The notes under the pieces were generated by a model. That model was not told the origin of the DNA. It ran no database searches and saw nothing but the letters and a program-made list of their open reading frames with translations. A stretch of DNA of 64,000 nt. It comes from Streptomyces sp. CB02366 (GTDB taxonomy: Bacteria > Actinomycetota > Actinomycetes > Streptomycetales > Streptomycetaceae). Within the stretch, counting starts at the first letter, position 1. Each line of letters opens with the position of its first letter. Position numbers and translations under genes: made by a program. The stretch lies in assembly GCF_001905905.1 (NCBI RefSeq), contig NZ_LIVT01000003.1, forward strand, positions 759,001-823,000. The letters run 5' to 3'. Of this stretch, positions 44,118-53,053 are shown piece after piece.

Positions 44118-44678
44118 GTGACCGCACGACCGCCGATCCCCTCACCCGAGCCCGCCCCGGATCCCGGACACGTACCGGAGCCCGACCCCGTACGGGAACC
44201 GGCCCGCGTACCGGAGCCCGACCCCGTACGCGATCCCTGGCAGGCCCCGATGCGCCGCGCCCTGGCCGAGGCGGCTCGGGCGGCGTCGGCCGGCGACGTG
44301 CCGGTCGGCGCCGTCGTGCTCGGCCCCGACGGCGCCGAACTGGCCACCGCCCACAACGAACGCGAGGCCACCGGAGACCCCACCGCCCACGCCGAGGTCC
44401 TGGCGCTGCGCCGGGCGGCCGAGGCCCACGGCGAGTGGCGTCTGACCGGCTGCACCCTGGTGGTCACCCTGGAGCCCTGCACGATGTGCGCCGGCGCGCT
44501 GGTCCAGTCCCGGGTGGCCCGGGTCGTCTACGGCGCCCGCGACGAGAAGGCCGGCGCGGCCGGCTCCCTCTGGGACGTCGTCCGCGACCGCCGCCTGAAC
44601 CACCGCCCGGAGGTCATCGGCGGCGTCCTGGAACCGGAGTGCGCCACCCAGCTGACGGCCTTCTTCCGCACCCTCTGA
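44118..44678 (+). CDS. tadA: tRNA adenosine(34) deaminase TadA
   Basis: TadA deaminates A34 to inosine in tRNA-Arg(ACG). The deaminase domain covers about residues 42-186. It has the zinc/catalytic motif HAE (PTAHAEVLAL) and the PCTMC pair of Cys ligands, then a SLWDVV...NHRPEV segment typical of TadA. The first 40 residues are an unusual Pro/Glu/Asp-rich extension with imperfect PEPDPVRE repeats, absent from most TadA proteins. It could be disordered or mis-annotated 5' sequence, since no internal ATG with a good site was found before residue 45. Confidence 0.93.
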   Translation: MTARPPIPSPEPAPDPGHVPEPDPVREPARVPEPDPVRDPWQAPMRRALAEAARAASAGDVPVGAVVLGPDGAELATAHNEREATGDPTAHAEVLALRRAAEAHGEWRLTGCTLVVTLEPCTMCAGALVQSRVARVVYGARDEKAGAAGSLWDVVRDRRLNHRPEVIGGVLEPECATQLTAFFRTL

Positions 44679-44745
44679 CCAGGTTCGCCCCCGGCGCGCG
44701 GAACCGATTTCTGTCCACGCCCCGGGATGGTCTAAGCTCTCTCTC

Positions 44746-44833
44746 GGTAGCGTGTCCGAGCGGCCGAAGGAGCTCGCCTCGAAAGCGAGTGTGGCGTAAC
44801 CCGTCACCGTGGGTTCAAATCCCACCGCTACCG
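44746..44833 (+). tRNA. tRNA-Ser(CGA)
   Basis: The complete cloverleaf has acceptor GGTAGCG/CGCTACC, a D arm with GAGCGG, the anticodon loop CTCGAAA (anticodon CGA, reading UCG), and the long class II variable arm. The T arm has GTTCAAATC and the discriminator G is at 44833. CCA is not encoded. A strong terminator follows immediately. Confidence 0.95.
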
Positions 44834-44839
44834 CTTCTG

Positions 44840-44880
44840 AAAACCCCCTCGATCCGCGGAAACGCGATCGAGGGGGTTTT
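44840..44880 (+). terminator. tRNA-Ser(CGA) terminator
   Basis: AAAACCCCCTCGATC and its complement GATCGAGGGGGTTTT form a 15-bp stem around an 11-base loop, ending in a T run, seven bases after the tRNA. Confidence 0.92.
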
Positions 44881-45398
44881 CTGTGTCCCACGGGACCAAG
44901 GGCGCCCCGCCCACGCGGGTGCCCGGCGGTGGATGGACGGCAGCCGCCGCCGACTCGTCACCGCGACCCCCCACCGACTGGCCGACTACCTGCCGACACC
45001 AGGCCGTCCCGACCGGCTGCCCACCGCTCGGGGCGAGAGCAGGCATGGAGCCCCCCCGAAGCTCGGGTCTTGAACCCCGGGTTTCGGGGTGGGCGGGGCT
45101 CCTCGTTCGGGGTAAAGGAAGGGGCTCCGGGCCCGAAGCTCGGGTTCCGGGACTCGGGCGTCGGGTCACGAGCGCCGAGACCCGAGCGCCTTCTTTAACC
45201 GGTAGGGAAAGAAGGGGGGTTAAGGAAAACCTCCCCACCCTCCCCACCCCGTCACGGCCAGCAAGTATGACTAATAGTGATGACTTGCGGCGCAGCGTGA
45301 CGAATGTCTACGGTGCGAGAACCAAACGACCCCGACGTGGTGTTGGAAGCACCGAGCCGGGGTCTCACCGCAAGATCGTCACCTAGAAAGCCGATCCC
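44881..45398. other. Repeat- and hairpin-rich intergenic stretch
   Basis: About 520 bases with no gene called. It contains two GAAGCTCGGGT direct copies (near 45059 and 45136) and CCTTCTTT...AAAGAAGG as an inverted repeat near 45188. The imperfect palindrome around 45260-45290 (AAGTATGACTAATAGTGATG) is AT-rich against its surroundings. The last is a candidate operator or promoter for the wHTH gene. No duplicated tRNA-Ser end was found. Confidence 0.5.
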
Positions 45399-46568
45399 TT
45401 GGCTGCCCAGCACCTTAGCCCCGCCCCGCCCGCTCCAGCAGCCCCACACGCCTACCCGATGGCCAAACCCGGCTACGGCAAGCGCTCCGCCCCGGACCAA
45501 CGCCCCCGCACCCGCGACGACTTCGCCCTGCTGCCCACCCGCGAGCGGTACGTGGCCGGCTTCGTCGACCACCTCCCCGAGGGCGCGGCGATGAGCGTGA
45601 AGCAACTGGCCAAGCAGCTCCCGCTCTACGGCCAACAGGCCATCAGCACCTCCCTGTCCGCCCTCTCCGTCGCAGGCCACCTGCGCCGCGTACGGTGCCC
45701 GGTCGGCACGGACGACCAAGTCCGCTGGGCCTACCGCACGTTCTGGTCCCGCACCGCACGTGACAACGAGTGGTGGAACAGCTACCTCGCCACCGAGACC
45801 GCCGCACAGGGGATCGCCCCGGCCGACGCGCCCGCGCCCCCGCCGCCGTGGGTCCCTGCCGAGGAACCGGTGCCGTCCACACAGTCGGCGGACCCGGCTG
45901 TGGTCCAGTCCCCTGAGCCCGCCGCCATCCCGCAGCAACGCACCCCTCTCCTGGCATCCGACCTCCCCCAGCCCCGCGCCACCGAACCTGCGCCACCCAC
46001 GCGGCCCACCACTCCCACACCTCCCACCCAGGACACGGTCCACGCGCCACCCACCGAGGCCGTCACCCCCGTGCAACACGCCCGCGACCCTGAGCCCTCC
46101 GCCGCCTACTTGGCTTTGGCCCACCTCGGCCACAACGACCACCGGCTCGCCCTCTCCGCCCACGACTGCACCACCCTCGAACCCCTCGCAACCGCATGGC
46201 TCGCACGCGGCGTCAGCGTCGACTACCTCACCAGCGCCCTCACCGCAGGACTCCCCGCACAGGTCGACTCCCCCGCCGGCCTCCTCCGCCGCCGCCTCAC
46301 CGACAAAATCCCACCCCAACTCCCCACAACGGGGGCCACGCCGCCCGCCTCCGACACCCCCGCGCCCGCCCGCCGCATCCTCATCGAATGCACAACATGC
46401 GGCCGCCCAGGCCCCCCAGAGGCACTGCCGGACGGCCTCTGCCGCCTCTGCCACCAAACCCATGCCGGGGGCGGCAGCGGCAGCGGCAGCGGCACACCCT
46501 CCTCCGCCGAAATCGCCGTCGTCAAAGCCCACATGGCAAACCTCCGCGCCCTCCTCAAACCCGTCTGA
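45399..46568 (+). CDS. Winged-helix (MarR-like) protein with C-terminal zinc-knuckle-like motif
   Basis: The 389-residue protein has a winged-helix-like domain at about residues 45-125, containing AMSVKQLAKQLPLYGQQAIS and ALSVAGHLRRVRCPVG. A Pro/Thr-rich linker of about 100 residues follows. A helical segment (LGHNDHRLALSAHDCTTLEP) leads to a C-terminal CTTCGRPG...GLCRLC four-Cys motif that could bind zinc. Streptomyces genomes often carry this type as accessory genes; its target is unknown. TTG 45399 and ATG 45459 are both possible starts, and the longer frame is given. It lies between tRNA-Ser and the CRISPR leader, so a link to CRISPR control is possible but unproven. Confidence 0.7.
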   Translation: MAAQHLSPAPPAPAAPHAYPMAKPGYGKRSAPDQRPRTRDDFALLPTRERYVAGFVDHLPEGAAMSVKQLAKQLPLYGQQAISTSLSALSVAGHLRRVRCPVGTDDQVRWAYRTFWSRTARDNEWWNSYLATETAAQGIAPADAPAPPPPWVPAEEPVPSTQSADPAVVQSPEPAAIPQQRTPLLASDLPQPRATEPAPPTRPTTPTPPTQDTVHAPPTEAVTPVQHARDPEPSAAYLALAHLGHNDHRLALSAHDCTTLEPLATAWLARGVSVDYLTSALTAGLPAQVDSPAGLLRRRLTDKIPPQLPTTGATPPASDTPAPARRILIECTTCGRPGPPEALPDGLCRLCHQTHAGGGSGSGSGTPSSAEIAVVKAHMANLRALLKPV

Positions 46569-46689
46569 CCCCGACCCAGCACGCAAACCCGCCGCATCAC
46601 CTCTGAGAGCCAGGGCGGGCGCACCACAACCCACGCACAGGACCACGCCCACAGAAGGCGGAGCCCAGCCCCTTGCACCGAAGCCGAAC

Positions 46690-46829
46690 CGACCAGACTG
46701 GCAGCAGGCAGAATGAAACCGACCGCACCACACGCGTGACCGCTTCGCGAAGTAAGGTCGGATATGTCGGCTTCTCGAGAAGTAAGTAAAAACCGCCACC
46801 CCGCCACCTAAACCCGCAGGTCACGAACT
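46690..46829 (+). promoter_or_regulatory. CRISPR leader
   Basis: The stretch just before the first repeat is AT-richer than its surroundings (for example GAAGTAAGTAAAAA). It carries two palindromes each followed by TAAG: CTTCGCGAAG at 46743-46752 and CTTCTCGAGAAG at 46771-46782. Repeat orientation and the degenerate last repeat at the far end both put the leader on this side. Confidence 0.7.
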
Positions 46830-47221
46830 GTGGTCCCCGCGCACGCGGGGGTGTTCCCATCACGCTGTGAAGTTCTCAAGTAGTCGAACGGTGGTCCCCG
46901 CGCACGCGGGGGTGTTCCTCGCTGACGGCACGTACGCCCCTGGGGATCCGCGTGGTCCCCGCGCACGCGGGGGTGTTCCTGCCGATCTCCTCAAGACGTC
47001 GGCAGCGCTCTGGTGGTCCCCGCGCACGCGGGGGTGTTCCCCCCTGCGCCTGCTGCTCCAGCCCCGTGCCCCAGTGGTCCCCGCGCACGCGGGGGTGTTC
47101 CCGCCCCCGCGCACGGCCTGACCCTGGGAGTGTCGTGGTCCCCGCGCACGCGGGGGTGTTCCCATCCGCGCGCACCCCACCGCCGATCCCGTAGGGACCC
47201 CGCGCAGGCGGGGATGTTTCC
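46830..47221 (+). CRISPR. Type I-E CRISPR array, 7 repeats and 6 spacers
   Basis: The 29-bp repeat GTGGTCCCCGCGCACGCGGG plus GGTGTTCCC starts at 46830, 46891, 46952, 47013, 47074 and 47135, an exact 61-bp period with 32-bp spacers. The last base of the repeat varies. A seventh, degenerate repeat (about 47193-47221, with core CCCCGCGCAGGCGGGGATG) ends the array after a 29-base spacer, marking the trailer. The core resembles the E. coli type I-E repeat and would give the hairpin cut by Cas6e. The array reads toward the cas genes. Confidence 0.97.
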
Positions 47222-47276
47222 GCCTCAGTGTTCGCACGGCGCCCTCGGAGTACCCGATCCCCACACAAAAAGCATG

Positions 47277-47323
47277 GCAAGTGCTCTCCATCGGTGCCAG
47301 GTTGATCAATTAAGTGCACTTGC
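47277..47323 (+). promoter_or_regulatory. Inverted repeat in the cas operon promoter region
   Basis: GCAAGTGC (47277-47284) and GCACTTGC (47316-47323) form an 8-bp inverted repeat. The right arm overlaps the palindrome AAGTGCACTT (47312-47321), which follows the AT-rich TTGATCAATT. It lies 40-85 bases before the cas3 start and is a candidate operator. Confidence 0.55.
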
Positions 47324-47362
47324 ATTCATCCTCGGGCATCTGGCCCCCTCGCGACCGCGCCG

Positions 47363-50300
47363 ATGTCCAATACGGCCATGAGCCGCGATCTTCCGGAAAG
47401 CCACTCGGCCTTCGCCTGTCTGTCCGACGCCTCCCGCACCGCCTGGGGTAAGCACGACCGGCCGACCGATCAGTGGCTTCCGCTCTGGCGGCACATGGCG
47501 GACAGCGCAGCCGTCGCCGGACGGCTCTGGGACACGTGGGTGCCCGACAGCGTCAAGGCTCTCGTCGCGGACGCGTTCCCCCAGGGGGCCTCGGACGCCA
47601 GGCAGGCCGCCGTCTTCCTCGCCTGCGTTCACGACATCGGCAAGGCCACCCCCGCCTTCGCCTGCCAGGTGGACGGGCTCGCGGATCAGATGCGGGACGC
47701 CAGGCTGGAGATGCCGTACCAGAAGCAGTTCGGGCTGGACCGGCGGATGGCGCCGCACGGGCTCGCCGGACAGGTGCTGCTCCAGGAGTGGCTGGGGGAG
47801 CGGTTCGGGTGGAGTGAGCGGGTCTCCGGGCAGTTCGCCGTGGTCGCGGGTGGGCATCACGGTACGCCTCCGGATCACCAGCAGATCCACGATCTCGGGC
47901 TCCGCCCGCGGCTGTTGCGTACCGGTGGGGAGAGCGAAGCCGTCTGGCGGGGCGTCCAGTTCGAGTTGATGGACGCCTGCGCCGCGCGGGCCGGCGTGGA
48001 GGGGCGGTTCGCCGCGTGGCGGTCCGTTCGGTTGCCGCAGCCCGTGCAGGTCGTCCTCACCGCGATCGTCATCGTCTCGGACTGGATCGCCAGTTCCTCG
48101 GAGCTGTTCCCGTACGACCCCGCCTCCTGGTCGCCCGGAGGTCCGGAGGGGGAGGAGCGTCGGCTCGCGGCAGCCTGGGCCGGGCTGGACCTTCCCGGGC
48201 CCTGGCGGGCCGAGCAACCGGACGGTAGTGCCGCCGAGTTGTTCCGCGAACGGTTCGACCTTCCGCAGGGCGCCGGAATCAGGCCCGTACAGGAGGAGGC
48301 CGTACGCGTGGCCCGTGAACTGCCGGGGCCCGGGCTGTTGATCATCGAGGCCCCCATGGGGGAGGGCAAGACCGAAGCGGCCTTCGCGGCGGCGGAGGTC
48401 TTGGCCGCACGCTCGGGCGCCGGCGGGTGTCTCGTGGCGCTGCCGACCCGCGCCACGGGAGACGCCATGTTCCCCCGGCTGATCAGCTGGTTGCAGCGGC
48501 TCCCCTCCGATGGCCCCCGGTCCGTCGTCCTCGCCCACGCCAAGGCCGCTCTCAACGAGGTGTGGGCCGGGATGACGAAGGCCGACCGGCGGACGATCGC
48601 GGCCGTCGACCTGGACGGCCCCGTCGAGGACGTCTCCCCCGCCGGGGGCGCGCGCCGCGTCAATCCCGCTTCTCTCCATGCCCACCAGTGGCTGCGCGGC
48701 CGGAAGAAGGGGCTTCTCTCCTCCTTCGCCGTCGGCACCATCGACCAGGTGCTCTTCGCCGGGCTCAAGAGCCGCCACCTGGCACTTCGGCACCTCGCCG
48801 TCGCGGGCAAGGTCGTCATCATCGACGAAGTGCACGCCTACGACGCGTACATGAACTCCTACCTCGATCGCGTACTGGAGTGGCTGGCCGCCTACCGGGT
48901 GCCCGTGGTCATGCTCTCCGCCACGCTGCCCGCGTTGCGCCGGCGCGAGCTGATGGCCGCGTACGCCGGGGAGACGACGCCCGAGCTCGCCGCCGCCCTC
49001 GAACTGCCCGACGACGCATACCCGTTGATCACCGCTGTCGCGCCCGGCAGCAGCACCGTCCTGACGGCCCAGCCGGCGGCGGCTTCGGGGCGGCGCACGG
49101 ACGTCGCCGTGGAGCGGCTGGACGACGAGCTGCCGACGCTGGTGGCGAGGCTGGAGGACGAACTGCGCGACGGTGGCTGCGCCCTCGTCGTACGCAACAC
49201 CGTGGACCGGGTCCTGGAGGCCGCCCGGCATCTGCGCGCGCACTTCGGCTCGGATGCCGTGACCGTGGCGCACTCCCGGTTCATCGCGGCAGACCGGGCC
49301 CGCAAGGACACCGAGCTGCGCGAGCGGTTCGGACCGGGCGGCGACCGTCCCACAGGGCCGCACATCGTCGTGGCCAGCCAGGTCGTCGAGCAGTCCCTGG
49401 ACATCGACTTCGACCTGCTGGTCACAGATCTCGCCCCCATCGACCTGGTGCTTCAGCGGATGGGCCGGCTGCACCGCCATCCGCGTACCCGGCCGCCCCG
49501 TCTCACACGGGCCCGCTGCCTGATCACCGGGGTGGAGGACTGGGGCGCTGATCAGCCCATGCCCGTACGGGGCTCGCTCGCCGTGTACCAGGGACCGCAC
49601 ACCCTGCTGCGGGCCCTCGCCGTGCTGGGGCCGCACCTCGACGGCGTACCTCTGGTGCTGCCGGACCACATCAGCCCGTTGGTGCAGGCCGCCTACGACG
49701 AACGGCCGGTCGGGCCGACGCACTGGGCGCCCGCGCTGGCTGAGGCCCGGCACCGCTATCTGGCCCGGCTGGCGGAGAAGCGGGAGCGGGCCGACGTGTT
49801 CCGGCTGGGGCCGGTACGGCGGGCGGGACGGCCCCTGTTCGGCTGGCTCGACGGAAACGCGGGGGACGCGGACGACAGCCGCAGCGGGCGCGCACAGGTA
49901 CGGGACAGCGAGGAGAGCCTTGAGGTGCTGGTCGTCCAGCGCCGCGCGGACGGACGGCTGACCACCGTGAACTGGCTCGACGGCGGGCGCGGCGGGCTGG
50001 ACCTGCCCGAGCACACCCCTCCCCCGCACCGGACCGCCGAGATCGTCGCCGCCTGCGCGCTGACGCTGCCCAGGACACTCACCCACCCGGGGGCGATCGA
50101 CCGGACCATCGCGGAGCTGGAGCGGTTCGTCGTACCCGCCTGGCAGGTGAAGGAATGTCCGTGGCTGGCCGGGGAGTTGCTGCTCGTGCTGAACGAGGAC
50201 CACCGGACCCTCCTCGCGGGCTGGGAGGTCCACTACAGCCCTGACGACGGGCTCCGGGTGGGACCGGTCGGCGCGCTCCCCGCGAGCGGCGTGAACGCGC

Positions 50301-52174
50301 ACGAAGCGGTGGCGTCCGCCGCGCCCTCCTTCGACCTGGTGTCGCGGCCGTGGCTGCCCGTCCAGTACACGGACGGTTCCACCGGGGAACTCTCACTGCG
50401 GGACGTCTTCGCGCGGGCGGCGGACGTCCGCCGACTGGTGGGGGACCTTCCCACGCAGGAACTGGCCTTGCTACGGCTGCTGTTGGCGATCCTGTACGAC
50501 GCCTGCGACGAGGCCGACGGGCGATCGAGCGGCGCACCCGCGACATTGGAGGACTGGGAGGCCCTGTGGGAGTCGCCGGACTCCTTCGACGTCGTCGCCG
50601 GCTACCTCGACCGGTACCGCGACCGCTTCGACCTCCTCCACCCCGAGCGTCCGTTCTTCCAAGTCGCGGGATTGCACACGCAGAAGCACGAGGTCGCGTC
50701 GCTGAACCGGATCGTGGCCGACGTGCCGAACGGCGAGGCGTTCTTCTCCATGCGCCGGCCCGGCGTGGACCGGCTCGGGCTCGCGGAGGCGGCGCGCTGG
50801 CTCGTCCACACCCATGCGTACGACTCGTCCGGCATCAAGTCCGGGATGGTGGGCGACGACCGGGTCAAGGGCGGCAAGGTCTACCCGCAGGGCGTCGGCT
50901 GGGTCGGAGGGCTCGGCGGTGTCTTCGCGGAGGGCGCGGACCTGCGCGCGACGCTCCTGCTGAACCTGGTCGCGACGGACGAGGACGTCCTCACGGCGGA
51001 GCCGAAGGAAGACCTGCCGGTATGGCGGCGCGACCCTCCCCCCGGTCCCGGCGTACTGGAAGGAGACCCTTCCGTTCCCCGGCCCGCAGGCCCCCGCGAC
51101 CTCTACACCTGGCAGTCGCGGCGGGTGCTCCTGCACACGGAGGGCCCCGAGGCCACCGGGGTCGTCCTCGGTTACGGGGACCCTCTCGCCGCCGCCAACC
51201 GACAGAAGAGGGAGCCGATGACGGGCTGGCGGCGCAGCCCGGCCCAGGAGAAGAAGCTCGGGCAGCCGTTGATCTACCTGCCGCGCCAGCACGATCCGGC
51301 ACGGGCGGCCTGGCGCGGTCTCGCCACCCTGTTGCAGGCCCAGAAACAGGACGGGGACACGACCGGGCGCGGCACGGACCGGAGCCTCCCGCCCGGAATC
51401 GTGCGCTGGCTGACCCTGCTCACCTCCGAAGGCGTACTGCCGAAGCGGTCCCTGATCCGTACGCGGCTGGTCGGCGCGGTCTACGGGACGCAGCAGTCCG
51501 TGGTGGACGAGGTGGTGGACGACTCCATCGCGCTCCCGGTCGTCCTGCTCGACCAGGACCGCGATCTGCACCGGGTCGTCGCCATCGACGCGGTCAGCGA
51601 CGCCGAGCAGGCGGTCTCCGCCCTCGGCCGCCTGGCCGGGAACCTCGCCCGCGCGGTCGGCTCCGACGCCGGGCCCGCCACGTCCACCGCCCGTGACCTG
51701 GGCTTCGGAGCGTTGGACGCGCCGTACCGCAGTTGGCTGGCGGGCCTCGCCGAGTACAGCGACCTGGACAGCGACCTGGACCGGGCGCGGGCGGACTGGC
51801 ACGCCATCGCGCGCCGCGTCGTGCTCGGCCTGGGGCATGACCTCCTCGATTCGGCGGGTGAGGCGGCGGCGGAGGGCCGGGTGATCGATCTGCCGGGCGT
51901 CGGCAAGCGCTGGGTGGACAGTTCCCGCGCGGACCTGTGGTTCCGGACCCGGATCAACAAGGTGTTGCCCGCAGCGCCGTTCATGGCGTCCGGGACCGCC
52001 GAGGACGCGTCCGGCGCCGACTGTGAGCTGCCCAAGGCCGCCGAGGTCGCGCCCGAAGCCGTCGCCGAGCCGCCCGGCCCCGCCGAGGACACGCCCCCCG
52101 GCCCCGCCGAGGACGCCTCCGGCAGAACCGGCGCCGACCACTCCGACCCACCTTCCCCGGAGGGAACCGCATGA
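47363..52174 (+). CDS. cas3-cse1: Cas3-Cse1 (CasA/Cas8e) fusion protein, type I-E
   Basis: One 1603-residue frame joins the helicase-nuclease and the Cascade large subunit. The Cas3 part (about 1-960) has an HD nuclease with His90-Asp91 in CVHDIGKATP and a GGHHGTPP site. The SF2 helicase has Walker A EAPMGEGKT (329-337), DEVH box (488-491), SATLP, and QRMGRLHRHP as motif VI. Cse1 begins near residue 990 (SFDLVSRPWLPVQYTDG) and runs to about 1540, followed by a Pro/Glu-rich tail. Cse1 recognises the PAM and recruits Cas3, so fusion ties recognition to degradation. Such fusions are known in type I-E of some Streptomyces. ATG 47378 is an alternative start. Confidence 0.95.
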   Translation: MSNTAMSRDLPESHSAFACLSDASRTAWGKHDRPTDQWLPLWRHMADSAAVAGRLWDTWVPDSVKALVADAFPQGASDARQAAVFLACVHDIGKATPAFACQVDGLADQMRDARLEMPYQKQFGLDRRMAPHGLAGQVLLQEWLGERFGWSERVSGQFAVVAGGHHGTPPDHQQIHDLGLRPRLLRTGGESEAVWRGVQFELMDACAARAGVEGRFAAWRSVRLPQPVQVVLTAIVIVSDWIASSSELFPYDPASWSPGGPEGEERRLAAAWAGLDLPGPWRAEQPDGSAAELFRERFDLPQGAGIRPVQEEAVRVARELPGPGLLIIEAPMGEGKTEAAFAAAEVLAARSGAGGCLVALPTRATGDAMFPRLISWLQRLPSDGPRSVVLAHAKAALNEVWAGMTKADRRTIAAVDLDGPVEDVSPAGGARRVNPASLHAHQWLRGRKKGLLSSFAVGTIDQVLFAGLKSRHLALRHLAVAGKVVIIDEVHAYDAYMNSYLDRVLEWLAAYRVPVVMLSATLPALRRRELMAAYAGETTPELAAALELPDDAYPLITAVAPGSSTVLTAQPAAASGRRTDVAVERLDDELPTLVARLEDELRDGGCALVVRNTVDRVLEAARHLRAHFGSDAVTVAHSRFIAADRARKDTELRERFGPGGDRPTGPHIVVASQVVEQSLDIDFDLLVTDLAPIDLVLQRMGRLHRHPRTRPPRLTRARCLITGVEDWGADQPMPVRGSLAVYQGPHTLLRALAVLGPHLDGVPLVLPDHISPLVQAAYDERPVGPTHWAPALAEARHRYLARLAEKRERADVFRLGPVRRAGRPLFGWLDGNAGDADDSRSGRAQVRDSEESLEVLVVQRRADGRLTTVNWLDGGRGGLDLPEHTPPPHRTAEIVAACALTLPRTLTHPGAIDRTIAELERFVVPAWQVKECPWLAGELLLVLNEDHRTLLAGWEVHYSPDDGLRVGPVGALPASGVNAHEAVASAAPSFDLVSRPWLPVQYTDGSTGELSLRDVFARAADVRRLVGDLPTQELALLRLLLAILYDACDEADGRSSGAPATLEDWEALWESPDSFDVVAGYLDRYRDRFDLLHPERPFFQVAGLHTQKHEVASLNRIVADVPNGEAFFSMRRPGVDRLGLAEAARWLVHTHAYDSSGIKSGMVGDDRVKGGKVYPQGVGWVGGLGGVFAEGADLRATLLLNLVATDEDVLTAEPKEDLPVWRRDPPPGPGVLEGDPSVPRPAGPRDLYTWQSRRVLLHTEGPEATGVVLGYGDPLAAANRQKREPMTGWRRSPAQEKKLGQPLIYLPRQHDPARAAWRGLATLLQAQKQDGDTTGRGTDRSLPPGIVRWLTLLTSEGVLPKRSLIRTRLVGAVYGTQQSVVDEVVDDSIALPVVLLDQDRDLHRVVAIDAVSDAEQAVSALGRLAGNLARAVGSDAGPATSTARDLGFGALDAPYRSWLAGLAEYSDLDSDLDRARADWHAIARRVVLGLGHDLLDSAGEAAAEGRVIDLPGVGKRWVDSSRADLWFRTRINKVLPAAPFMASGTAEDASGADCELPKAAEVAPEAVAEPPGPAEDTPPGPAEDASGRTGADHSDPPSPEGTA

Positions 52175-52941
52175 CCACCACCACGACGTCCGGCGCCGAC
52201 GCCCCACCGCCTCCTCCGCCGGACGGCGAGCCGATGACCGAGCGGCTGCCGGCCCCTCAGCTGGTCGCCCGCGCGACCGGTACGTACATCGCGCGGCTGG
52301 AGCGCCAGTACCTGGCCGACGTGCCCTCCGCCGTGGGGGAGCTGGCACGGCTGCGGCGCGGCGCCGGAAAGCGGGCCCACCGGATCCCGGACCTGTGGGG
52401 CATCGGCGGCACCGAAGAACTGGCCGAACTGCGCGGCGGCCACGAGGGTTTCCTCCGCGCCGAGTACGCGGAGGAGGCGGTCGTCCTGGCCACCTCCCTG
52501 TGGGCGCTGCATCAGCAGTCCAGCCGCGAGCACGGCATGTACAACCGGAGTCAGAACCTGGGCGGGGCCGTGCGCGCCCTGATCCGGCTGAAGGGGGCGG
52601 CGAGCGCGGACGAGGAGGACTCCCCGCTGCGCAAGCGCCTGGTGCGGGTCGGAACGGCCGAGTCCCTCGACTCCGTCGCCGTACGGCTCCGGGAGATCGT
52701 GCTGCTGCTGCGGGGCGCGAAGGTGCCCCTCGACTACGCGCGCCTGGCGGGGCAGCTCTACCGCTGGCAGCACCGCCCCGACCGGGCGGGGGTGCAGCGG
52801 GAGTGGGGGCGCGAATTCCATCTGGCCGCCGTCTCCGGCGCGAAGAAGGCGAAGGCGGGCGCCGACGGCGGGAACGGCGACGCGATCGACGGAACGCTGC
52901 GCCCGGACGAGGACTTCGGCGGCTACGCGGCCGGGGAGTAG
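52171..52941 (+). CDS. cse2: Type I-E Cascade small subunit Cse2 (CasB)
   Basis: Cse2 lines the belly of Cascade and holds the displaced DNA strand. The 256-residue protein starts with a Pro/Thr-rich tail of about 22 residues that is probably flexible. A helical Cse2 domain follows: ALHQQSSREHGMYNRSQNLG, LRKRLVRVGTAESLDSVAVR and LDYARLAGQLYRWQHRPDRA. ATG overlaps the cas3-cse1 stop (ATGA). A second ATG at residue 22 (MTERLPA) could be used. The 112 bases after it hold only the ribosome site region of cas7. Confidence 0.93.
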   Translation: MTTTTTSGADAPPPPPPDGEPMTERLPAPQLVARATGTYIARLERQYLADVPSAVGELARLRRGAGKRAHRIPDLWGIGGTEELAELRGGHEGFLRAEYAEEAVVLATSLWALHQQSSREHGMYNRSQNLGGAVRALIRLKGAASADEEDSPLRKRLVRVGTAESLDSVAVRLREIVLLLRGAKVPLDYARLAGQLYRWQHRPDRAGVQREWGREFHLAAVSGAKKAKAGADGGNGDAIDGTLRPDEDFGGYAAGE

Positions 52942-53053
52942 CCGCCCAGTCGCCCCCCTCTGTGGGCTCCGGCAGCCCGTCCGCACCGCCGTACCCGGCC
53001 CGTTCACCCGCCACCACGAATCACCGCACGACGACCGAAGAAATGGAACACGC

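Noticed and set aside
44881..45398. A second tRNA-linked att site after tRNA-Ser(CGA)
   Set aside because: No duplicate of the tRNA 3' end was found between the terminator and the CRISPR locus.
46860..47325. Frames of about 149 residues with ACAGTT-type peptide repeats on the minus strand
   Set aside because: They translate the CRISPR repeats and are not genes.
47306..53017. Large minus-strand frames opposite cas3-cse1 and cse2
   Set aside because: Antisense shadows. The plus strand encodes clear Cas domains throughout.
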